From assembly GCF_048771995.1 (NCBI RefSeq), contig NC_133059.1, forward strand, positions 2,717,001 through 2,781,000: DNA of 64,000 nt, written 5' to 3'. Numbering within the stretch: the first letter of the stretch is position 1; each line of letters begins with the position of its first letter. Source of the DNA: Taeniopygia guttata (taxonomy: Eukaryota > Chordata > Aves > Passeriformes > Estrildidae). The position numbers and the translations under genes were made by a program. The notes beneath the pieces are model-generated. The model ran no database searches and was not told the DNA's origin. It saw only the letters and a list, made by a program, of their open reading frames with translations. Positions 1 to 10,600 of the stretch are shown here, in pieces.

Positions 1-610
1 ACCACAAAAATGGGCACGGGGACACCAAAAATGGGATCTGGGACACCAAAAATGGGCACAGGGACACCAAAAACGGGATCGGGGACCCCAAAAATGGGAT
101 CTGGGACACCAAAAATGGGATCGGGGACCCCAAAAATGGGCACCGGGACCCCAAAAAGGGGAACGGGGACCCCAAAAATGGGATCGGGGATCCCAAAAAT
201 GGGATCGAGACCCCAAAATGGGTACGGGACACCCCAAAATGGGTAAGGGGACCCCAAAAATGGGAACGGGGACCCCAAAAACGGGATCGGGGACCCCAAA
301 AATGGGAACGGGGACCACAAAAACGGGCACGGGGACCCCAAAAATGGGATCTGGACTCCAAAATGGGAACGGGGACCCCAAAAATGGGATCGGGGAACCC
401 AAAAATGGGCACGGGGACCCCAAAAGTGGGATCGGGGACACCAAAAATGGGCAGGGGGACCCCAAAAATGGGAACGGGGACCCCAAAAATGGGATCGAGA
501 CCCTAAAATGGTCACGGGGACCCCAAAAATGGGATCGGGGACCCCAAAAATGGGTACGGAGACCCCAAAAATGAGGACGGGGGACCCCAAAAATGGGGAC
601 GGGGGGGACC
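1..610 (+). repeat. 21-bp minisatellite, BLVRB intron 1
   Basis: Imperfect tandem units around GGGACCCCAAAAATGGGATC with a 21-bp step. Because 21 is a multiple of three, one frame stays open and reads MGSGTPK over and over; this is not a gene. The array continues beyond the left edge. Confidence 0.9.
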
Positions 611-619
611 CCGAAATGA

Positions 620-1660
620 GGAAGAATTGGGGGGGACCCCAAAAACGGAATTTGGGGTCACTGGGTTTTGGGGTTCCCTGAGGATTTGGGGGTGTCCCAG
701 AAATTTGGGGTTCCCTGGAATTGGGGTTCACTGGGAATTGGGGGGGGTCCTGGGAATTTGGGGTTCCCTGGGTTTGGGGGGTCCCAGAAATTTGGGGTCC
801 TTGAGAATTTGGGGGGTCCCAGAAAAAAAAAATTTGGGGTTCACTGGGAATTGAGGGACTTTGGGGATCTCTGAGTTTTGGGGTTCACTGGAATTTGGGG
901 GGGTCCCAGAAATTTGGGGTTCTCTGGGAATTGAGGGACTTTGGGGATCTCTGAGTTTTGGGGTTCACTGGAATTTGGGGTCCTTGGGAATTTGGGGGGT
1001 CCCAGAAATTTGGGGTTCCCTGGAATTTGGGGGAGTCCCCGGGAATTTGGGGTCTCCGGAATTTGGGGTTCCCTGGAGATTTGGGGGTGTTCCAGAAATT
1101 TGGGGTTCCCTGAGTTTTGGGGTTCACTGGGAATTGGGGGGGGGGTCCTGGAAATTTGGGGTTCTCTGGAATTTGGGGTTCTCTGGTAATTGAAGAGTTT
1201 TTGGGGTTCCTTAAGGGATTTGGGGTTCCGTGAGAATTGGGGGGGTCCCAGAAATTTGGGGTCCCTGGGTTTTGGGGGGGGCCAGAAATTTGGGGTTCCC
1301 TGAGTTTTGGGGTTCATTGGGAATTGAGGGGGGTCCTGGAAATTTGGGGTCCCTGGGAATTTGGGGGGGGTCCCAGAAATTTGGGGTCCCTGGGAATTTG
1401 GGGGGGTCCGAGAAATTTGGGGTTCCCTTCGTTTTGGGGTTCCCTGGGTTTTGGGGGGGTCCCAGAAATTTGGGGTTCACTGGGAATTGAGGGATTTTGG
1501 GGGTCTCTGAGTTTTGGGGTTCCTTGGGAATTTGGGGGGGTCCCATAAATTTGGGGTCTCCGGAATTTGGGGTCTTTGGGAATTTGGGGGTTCCCATAAA
1601 TTTGGGGTCTCCGGAATTTGGGGTCCTTTAGAATTTGGGGTTCCCAGAGAATTGGGGGAA
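620..1660 (+). repeat. G-rich repeat of TTTGGGGTTCCCTGG type, BLVRB intron 1
   Basis: Irregular tandem units combine AATTTGGGG, GGGGGTCCCAGAAA and TTTTGGGGTTCACTGGG. Runs of four or more G occur every 10-20 bases on the + strand, so the pre-mRNA could form G-quadruplexes. No exon is visible. Confidence 0.85.
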
Positions 1661-4470
1661 ATTCCGACGGTTTTGGGGTGCGGCAGAACTGGGGGGGCTG
1701 ATAAGGCTTATCTGGGGGGGCGGGGGGGATTTGGGGGGGGCTGATAATGCCCTGGGTGGGGTTTGGGGGGCTGGGAGGGGTTTTTGGGGGGCTGGGATAG
1801 ATTTGGGGGGGCCGGGAGGGATTTTGGGGGGTCCTGAGGGGGATTTGGGGGGTCCGGGAGGGGTTTTGGGGGGTCCTGGGGGGGTTTGGGGGGGTCCTGG
1901 GGGGATTTTGGGGGGTCCTGGGGGGATTTTGGGGGGTCCTGGGGGATTTTGGGGGGCCCTGGGGGGATTTTGGGGGGTCTGAGAGGGATTTTGGGGGGTC
2001 TTGGGGGGGTTTTGGGGGGGCTGGGAGGGATTTTGGGGGTTCCTGGGGGGGTTTGGGGGGTCTTGGGGGGATTTTGGGGGGTCTGAGAGGGATTTTGGGG
2101 GGTCTTGGGGGGGTTTTGGGGGGGCTGGGAGGGATTTTGGGGGTTCCTGGGGGATTTTGGGGAGTCCTGGTGAGATTTTGGGGGGTCCTGGGGGCGTTTT
2201 GGGGAGCCGGGAGGGGTTTGGGGGTGCTAGAATGGATTTGGGGGGTCCTGGGGAGGTTTTGGGGGGGCTGGGAGGGGTTTTGGGGGGGCTGATAAAGCCT
2301 TGGGAGGGGTTTTGGGGGGTCGGGACGGGATTTTGGGGTGTCCTGGGGGGAATTTGGGGGTGCCGGGCAGATTTTGGGGGGTCCTGGAAGGAATTTTGGG
2401 GTCCCAGGCGGATTTTGGGGGGTCCTGGGGGGATTTTCGGGGGTCCTGGGGGGTTTTGGGGGGTCCTGGAGGGAATTTGGGGGTTCCTGGGGGGTTTTGG
2501 GGGGTCCTGGGGGATTTTGGGGGTCCTGGGGGGATTTTGGGGGGTCCTGGGGGGGTTTTGGGGGGTCCTGGGATGGGTTTTTGGGGTGCTGGGATGGATT
2601 TTGGGGGGGCCGGGATGGATTTTGGGGGGTCCTGGGGGGGTTTGGGGGGTCCTGGGCGGATTCTGGGGCGTCCTGGGGAGATTTTGGGGTGCTGGGATAG
2701 ATTTGGGGGGGCTGAGAGGGGTTTTGGGGGGTCCTGGGATGGATTTTGGGGTGTCCTGGGGAGAATTTGGGGGTCCCAGGTGGATTTTGGGGGGTCCTGA
2801 AGGGAATTTGGGGTGTGCTGATTTTTGGGGTGCCGTGTGTGATTTTTGGGGTGCTGGGATGGATTTTGGGGGGTCCTGGGGGGGTTTGGGGCGTTGGAGT
2901 TTTGGGGGGTCCGGGGGGGGTTTTGGGGTCCCTGGGGGGGTTTGGGGTATCCCCGGCAGGAATTCGGGGTGTGGGGATTTTTGGGGTGCCGTGTGTGATT
3001 TTTGGGGTGCTGGGATGGATTTTGGGGGCTCCTGGGGGGATTTTGGGGGGTCCTGGGGGGGTTTTGGGGTCCCTTGGGGGGGTTTTGGGGTATCCCCGGC
3101 AGGAACTCGGGGTGTGGGGATTTTTGGGGTGCCGTGTGTGCTGATTTTTGGGGTGCCATGTGATGAATTTTGGGGTGCTGGGATGGATTTTGGGAGCTCC
3201 TGGGGGGATTTTGGGGGGTCCTGGGGGGGTTTTGGGGTGTCCCTGTCAGGAACTCGGGGTGTGCTGATTTTTGGGGTGCCGTGTGTGATTTTTGGGGTGC
3301 TGGGATGGATTTTGGGGGGTCCTGGGGGGGTTTGGGGCGTTGGAGTTTTGAGGGGTCCCTGGGGGGGTTTTGGGGGGGTCCTTAGGGAAATTTGGGGGTC
3401 CCAGGCAGATTTTGGGGTTTGGGGGTTTTTGGGGTGCCCTGTGCCCAATTTTGGGGTTCCGTGTGCCCATTTTTGGGGTGCCGTGTACCAATTTTGGGGT
3501 TCCGTGTGTGCTGATTTTTGGGGTTCCGGCTGAGCTGATTTTTGGGGTGCCGTGTGCCCATTTTTGGGGTGCCCTGTGCCCATTTTTGGGGTGCCCTGTG
3601 CCCATTTTTGGGGTGCCGGAGGTGACATTTTTGGGGTGCCGTGTGTGATTTTTGGGGCGCTGTTTGTGCTGATTTTTGGGGTGCCGTGTGCCCATTTTTG
3701 GGGTTCCGTGTGTGCCATTTTTGGGGTGCCGTGGGTGCCTTTTTGGGGTGCCGTGTGCCCATTTTGGGGCGCCCTGTGCTGATTTTTGGGGCGCTGTTTG
3801 TGCTGATTTTTGGGGTTCCGGCTGTGCTGATTTTTGGGATGCCCTGTGATGAATTTTGGGGTACCGTGTGTGACATTTTTGGGGTGCCCTGAGCTGATTT
3901 TTGGGGTACCGACTGTGCCCATTTTTGGGGTTCCGTGGGTGCCATTTTTGGGGTGCCGTGTGACAATTTTGGGGTTCCGTGTGCTGATTTTTGGGGTACC
4001 GACTGTGCTGATTTTTGGGGTGCCGTGTGCCCATTTTTGGGGTGCCGTGTGCCCATTTTTGGGGTGCCCTGTGCTGATTTTTGGGGTGCCGACTGCGCTG
4101 ATTTTTGGGGTACCGTGAGTGATTTTTGGGGTTCCGGGTGTGCTGATTTTTGGGGTGCTGGGATGGATTTTGGGGGGTCCTGGGGGGATTTTGGGGGGTC
4201 CCAGGCAGATTTTGGGGGGTCCTGGGGAGAATTTGGGGGTCTCAGGCAGATTTTGGGGGATCCTGGGCGGATTTTGGGGGGTCCTGGAGGGAATTTGGGG
4301 GGTCCTGGGGGGGTTTTGGGGTATCCCCGGCAGGAATTTGGGGTGTGATGAGTTTTGGGGTGCCGTGTGTGATTTTTGGGGTGCTGTTTGTGCTGATTTT
4401 TGGGGTGCCCTGTGCCGATTTTTGGGGTGCCGTGTGTGATATTTTGGGGTACCCTGTGCCCATTTTCGGG
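1660..4470 (+). repeat. Long G-rich repeat, BLVRB intron 1
   Basis: Units of GGGGGGTCCTGGGGGGATTT type to about 3400. Units of TTTTTGGGGTGCCGTGTG type fill 3420-4130, and the first type returns to about 4330. G runs of four to eight are on the transcript-sense strand. The array ends only tens of bases before BLVRB exon 2 and leaves almost no pyrimidine tract. BLVRB exon 1 is not found here. Confidence 0.85.
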
Positions 4471-4479
4471 GTCCCCCAG

Positions 4480-4641
4480 GTCTGGAGGTGACGGCGCTGG
4501 TGCGGGACCCCTCCCGGCTGCCGCCCGGGCCGCGCCCCTCGCGGGTGCTCGTGGGGGACGCGCGGGACCCGCGCGCGGTGCGGGAGGCGGCGCGCGGCCA
4601 GCGGGGGGCGCTGATCGTCATCGGCACCGGCGGGGACCTCG
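4480..4641 (+). CDS. BLVRB: BLVRB exon 2
   Basis: Starts after CCCCCAG at 4479 and ends before GT at 4642 (CTCG|GTACGG). Two bases complete a split codon, 53 codons follow, and one G is left over. The protein runs from [10 protein letters not shown] to IGTGGDL and aligns with the human strand-helix segment that follows the glycine-rich loop; VRD-SRLP is a family hallmark. GC content is very high. The acceptor is preceded by G-rich repeat rather than a clean pyrimidine tract, so it looks weak by standard rules. Confidence 0.92.
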
Positions 4642-7600
4642 GTACGGAACGGACCCTCCCCCACCTCCTGGGACCCCTCCCCAATTCAGCCTGACCCTCC
4701 CCAGTTCACCCTGACCCTCCCCAATTCAGCCTGACCCTCCCCAATTCAACTTCACCCCTCCCCCACCACCCCTGGGACCCCTCCCCAATTCAGCCTGACC
4801 CTCCCCCACCCACCCCGGACCCTCCCCAATTCACCCTGACCCTCCCCAATTCAACTTCACCCCTCCCCCACCCACCCCTGACCCTCCCCAATTCAGCCTG
4901 ACCCTCCCCAATTCAGCCTGACCCTCCCCCACCCACCCCTGGGACCCCTCCCCAATTCACCCTGACCCTCCCCAATTCAACTTCACCCCTCCCCCACCCC
5001 CCCGGGACCCCTCCCCAATTCAGCCTGACCCTCCACAATTCAACTTCACCCCTCCCCCACCCAACCCCCCCACCCACCCTGGGACCCCTCCCCAATTCAG
5101 CCTGACCCTCCCCAATTCAGCCTAACCCTCCCCCACCCTCCCCTGGGACCCTCCCCCACCTCTGACCCTCCCCCACCCTCCTGGGACCCCTCCCCAATTC
5201 ACCCTGACCCTCCCCCACCCTGCCCGGACCCTCCCCAATTCAGCCTGACCCTCCCCCACCCACCCCGGACCCTCCCCAATTCACCCTGACCCTCCACAAT
5301 TCAACTTCACCCTCCCCCACCCCTCTGCCCCTCCCCCACCCATCCCGACCCTCCCCCACCCACCCCGGACCCCTCCCCAATTCAGCCTGACCCTCCCCCA
5401 CCCAACCCTGGGACCCTCCCCCATCCCCATCTGACCAACCCCCACCCCCCTCTGACCCTCCCCCACCCTGAACCTCTGACCCTCCCCCACTTCAGACCCT
5501 CCCCCACCCAACCCTGGGACCCCTCCCCAATTCACCCTCACCCCTCCCCCACCCACCTCTGACCATCCCCCACCCACCCCTGGGACCCCTCCCCAATTCA
5601 ACTTCACCCCTCCCCCACCCACTCCTCGGACCGGACCCTCCCCAATTCAGCCTGACCCTCCCCCACCCACCCCTGACCAACCCCCATCCCCATCTGACCC
5701 TCCCCCACCCACCCTGGGACCCCTCCCCAATTCAACTTCACCCCTCCCCCACCCTCCCCCGGGACCCCTCCCCAATTCAGCCTGACCCTCCCCCACCCCC
5801 CCTGGGACCCTCCCCGTCGGACCCTCCCCCACCCAGCCCTGGGACCCTCCCCCACTCCCCTCAGACCCCTCCCCAATTCAACTTCACCCCTCCCCCACCC
5901 ACCTCGCACCCTCCCCCACCCACCCCGACCCTCCCCCACCCACCCTCAGACCTTCCCCAATTCACCTTCACCCCTCCCCCACCCCCCTGACCCCTCCCCC
6001 ATTGACCTTTGACCCCGTTTTGGGGACCCCCCCGCCTCTCCCCCACCTCCCCTTTGACACTCCCCCATTGACCTTTGACCCCATTTTGGGACCCCCCCCC
6101 AGCCCCTCCCCCACCCCCCCTTTGGGTGTGGGGTGGGAAAAAGGGGAAGGAAAATGGGAAAAATTTGCAATAAACGGGAATAATTGGGAATAAATGGGAA
6201 AAAAGTGAGAAAACTTTGGAATAAATGGGAAAAAGGGGGAGAAATTTGGAATAAATGGGAAAAATGGGAAAAAATGGGAATAAAGTGGGAAAAATTGGGA
6301 ATAAATGGGAAAAAAGGGGGGAAATTGGGAATAAAATGGGAAAAACTGGGAATAAAGTGGGAAAATTGGGAATAAATGGGAAAAAAGGGGGAAATTGGGA
6401 ATAAAGTGGGAAAAATTGGGAATAAAGTGGGAAAATTGGGAATAAATGGGAAAAAAGTGGAGAAGTTGGGAATAAAGTGGGAAAAATTGGAATAAAGAGG
6501 GAAAATTGGGAATAAATAGGCAAAAAGGGGGGGAAATTGGGAATAAATGGGAAAAATGGGAATAAAGTGGGAAAAATTGGGAATAAATGGGAAAAAAAGG
6601 GGGAAAATGAAGGAAGAAATGGGGGGAAAAATGGGAAAAATGGGAAAAAGGCAAAAGGGCCCCCAAAACCATCTCAAAAATGCCCAAAAATGCCCAAAAA
6701 TGCCCAAATTCTCAGCCCCGACCACGATGTTGTCGGACGCCACCAAAACCATCGTGGAGGCGCTGGTGGAGAACGGAGTGCCCAAAGTGGTGGCGTGTCT
6801 GTCCGGTGAGACCCCCAAAATTCCCAAAAAATTCCCAAAATTTCCAAAAAATATTCCCAAAATCATCCCAAAAAAATTCCCTAAAAAATTCCCCCAAAAA
6901 TCATAAAAAAATCCCTTTAAATCGCCCCAAAATCACCGAAAACCGCCCAAATCCAGCCCAAAGCGGTGGCGTGTCTGTCCGGTGAGACCCTAAAAATTCC
7001 CCAAAAATTCCCCAAAATTTCCAAAAAATATTCCCAAAATATTCCTAAAAAAATTCACAAAAAATTCCCCCCAAAAATCCTAAAAAATTCCCTTTAAATC
7101 GCCCAAAAATCACCTAAAATTCCCCCAAATCCAGCCCAAAGTGGTGCTGTGTCTGTCCGGTGAGACCCCCAAAATTCCCAAAAATTCCCAAAAAAAATTC
7201 CCAAAAATATTATCAAAATCAACAGAAAAAAGTCCCAAAAAATCCCCCCAAAAATTCCCAAAAAACCCCAAAAAATCCCCCCAAAAATTAACAAAAATCC
7301 CCCCAAAACCCTTCAGGACACACCAAAACCCCCCAAAATTTTGAGGAGGGTCCCTAAATCCCCCAAAATTTGGGGAGGGGTCCCTAAACCCCCCAAAAAT
7401 TTGGGGAGGGGTCCCTAAATCCTCCAAAATTTTGGGTCGGGGGTCCCTAAATCCCTTGGCTTCCTGCTGTGGGAGCCCGAGCGCATCTCCCAAAAACCCT
7501 TCCAGAACCACCCAAAATCCCCCAAAAACCCCCAAAACAGCCCCAAAATCCCCCCAAAACTCCCCAAAATTTGGGGAGGGGTCCATAAAATTTGGGGAGG

Positions 7601-10600
7601 GGTCCCTAAACCCCCCAAAAATTTGGGGAGGGGTCCCTAAACCCCCTGGGCACAGCGTTCCTGCTGTGGGAGCCTGAGCACATCTCCCCAAATAACCTCC
7701 CCCAAAAACCCCCAGATTTTGGGGAGGGGTCCCTAAATCCTCCAAAATTTTGAGGAGGGGTCCCTAAACCCTACAAAAATTTGGGTCGGGGGTCCCCAAA
7801 TCTCTTGGGCTCAGTGTTCCTGCTGCCCCCAAACCCCCTCGGAATCCCCCATAAAATCACCCCCAAAACCCCCCCAAAAATCGCCCCAAAATGTCCCAAA
7901 CACCCCCAAAATTTGGGGAGGGGTCCCTAAATCCCCCCAAAATTTGGGGAGGGGTCCCTAAATCCTCCAAAATTTTGGGTCGGGGTCCCTAAATACCTTG
8001 GGTTCCTGCTGTGGGAGCCCGAGTGCATCTCCCCAAAACCCCTCGGAATCCCCCATAAAATCTCCCCCAAAAAACCCCAAAAATCGCCCCAAAATCCCCC
8101 CAAAATTTGGGGAGGGGTCCCTCAATCCTTCAAAATTTTGGGGAGGGGTCCCTAAACCCCAAAAAAATATTGGGGAGGGGTCCCTAAACCCCCTGGGCTC
8201 AGCGTTCTCTGCAGCGCTTCCCCCCAAAACCTCTCGGAATCCCCCATAAAATCTCCCCAAAAACCCCCCAAAATCGCCCCAAAACCCCCCGAAATCCCCC
8301 CAAAATTTGGGGAGGGGTCTCCCCGAATTTGGGGAGGGGTCCCTGAGCCCTTTCCCCGCAGCGTTCCTGCTGTGGGAGCCCGAGCGGGTCCCGGAGCGGC
8401 TCCGCGCGGTGACCGAGGAGCATCGGGCACCCCAAAACCCCTCAAACCGCCCCCAAACTCCCCAAAATCCCCCCGAAATCCCCCCTAAATTTGGGGAGAG
8501 GTCCCTAAAATTTGTGGAGGGGTCCCTAAACCCCACAAAAAATTTGGGGAGGGGTCCCTAAACCCCCTGGGCTCAGCGTTCCTGCCGAGGGAGCCGCAGC
8601 GCTTCCCCCCAAAACCCCTCGGAATCCCCCATAAAATCTGCCCCAAAAAAACCCAAAAATCGCTCCAAAATGTCCCAAACACCCCCAAAATTTGGGGAGG
8701 GGTCCCTAAACCCCACAAAAAATTTGGGGAGGGGTCCCTAAACCCCACAAAAATTTTGGGGAGGGGTCCCTAAACCCCCTGGGCTCAGCGTTCCTGCTGT
8801 GGGAGCCCGAGCGCATCTCCCCAAAACCCCTCTTAGTCCCCCATAAAATCTCCCCCCAAAACCCCCAAAATCGCCCCAAAATCCCCCCAAAACTCCCCAA
8901 AATTTGGGGAGGGGTCCCTAAATCCTCCAAAAATTTGAGGAGGGGTCCCTAAATCCTCCGAAATTTTGGGTCGGGGGTCCCTAAATCCCTTGGGTTCCTG
9001 CTGTGGGAGCCCGAGCGCATCTCCCCAAAACCCCTCGGAATCCCCCATAAAATCTCCCCCAAAACCCCCAAAAATCGCCCCAAAATGTCCCAAAAACCCC
9101 CAAAATTTGGGGAGGGGTCCCTAAAATTTAGGGAGGTGTCCCTAAACCCCACAAAAATTTTGGGGTGGGGTCTTTAAACCCCCTGGGCGCAGCGTTCCTG
9201 CTGTGGGAGCCTGAGCGCATCTCCCCAAAACCCCTCGGAATCCCCCATAAAATCTCCCCCAAAAACCCCCAAAATCGCCTCAAAATGTCACAAACACCCC
9301 CAAAATTTGGGGAGGGGTCCCTAAATCCTCCAAAATTTTGAGTAGGGGTCCCTAAACCCTACAGAAATTTGGGTCGGGGGTCCCCAAATCTCTTGGGTTT
9401 AGTGTTCCTGCTGCCCCCAAAACCCCTCGGAATCCCCCATAAAATCTCCCCCAAAACCCCCCAAAATCGCCTCAAAATCCCCCAAAATCCCCCCAAAATT
9501 TGGGGAGGGGTCCCTAAATCCTCCAAAATTTTGGGTCGGGGGTCCCTAAATTCCTTGGGTTCCTGCTGTGGGAGCCCGAGCGCATCTCCCCAAAACCCTT
9601 CCAGAACCACCAAAAACCTCCCCCAAAAACCCCCAAAATCGCCTCAAAATCCCCCGAAATCCCCCAAAATTTTGGGGAGGGGTCTCCCCGAATTTGGGGA
9701 GGGGTCCCTGAGCCCTTTCCCCGCAGCGTTCCTGCTGTGGGAGCCCGAGCGGGTCCCGGAGCGGCTCCGCGCGGTGACCGAGGAGCATCGGTCACCCCAA
9801 AACCCCTCAAACCGCCCCCAAACTCCCCAAAATCCCCCGAAATCCCCCCAAAATTTGGGGAGGGGTCCCTAAAATTTGGGGTGGGTTCTCCAGAATTTTG
9901 GGGAGGGGTCTCTAAACCCCCTGGGCTCAGCGTTCCTGCCGCAGGATCCGCAGCTCTTCCCCCCAAAACCCCTCGGAATGCCCCAAAAAATCTCCCCCCA
10001 AAAACCCCCAAAAATCGCCCCAAAATGTCCCAAACACCCCCAAAATTTGGGGAGGGGTCGCCCCGAATTTGGGGAGGGGTCCCTGAGCCCTTTCCCCGCA
10101 GCGTTCCTGCTGTGGGAGCCCGAGCGGGTCCCGGAGCGGCTCCGCGCGGTGACCGAGGAGCATCGGTCACCCCAAAACCCCTCGGAATGCCTCAAAAACC
10201 CCCAAAATCCCCCAAAATCCCCCCAAAACCCCCCAAAATTTGGGGAGGGGTCCCTAAAATTTTGGGGAGGGGTCCCTAAATCCTTCAAATTTTGGGGAGG
10301 GGTCTCTAAACCCCCTGGGCTCAGCGTTCTTTGCAGCGCTTCCCCCCAAAACCGCTCTGAGTCCCCCATAAAATCTCCCCCAAAACCCCCAAAATCGCCC
10401 CAAAATCCCCCCAAAACTCCCCAAAATTTGGGGAGGGGTCCCTAAACCCCACAAAAATTTGGGGAGGGGTCCCTAAACCCCCAAAATTTGGGGAGGGGTC
10501 CCTAAATCCTCCAAAATTTTGGGTCGGGGGTCCCTAAATCCCTTGGGTTCCTGCTGTGGGAGCCTGAGCGCATCTCCCCAAAACCCCTCGGAATGCCCCA

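Noticed and set aside
1628..4684. Minus-strand open frame of 1018 codons (PKSPQDPPK-like)
   Set aside because: It is the reverse of the G-rich repeat and has only simple proline/lysine periodicity. It overlaps BLVRB exon 2 on the other strand and shows no domain.
6130..6660. Multiple AATAAA hexamers as polyadenylation sites
   Set aside because: They are part of a GGGAATAAATGGG repeat within a BLVRB intron.
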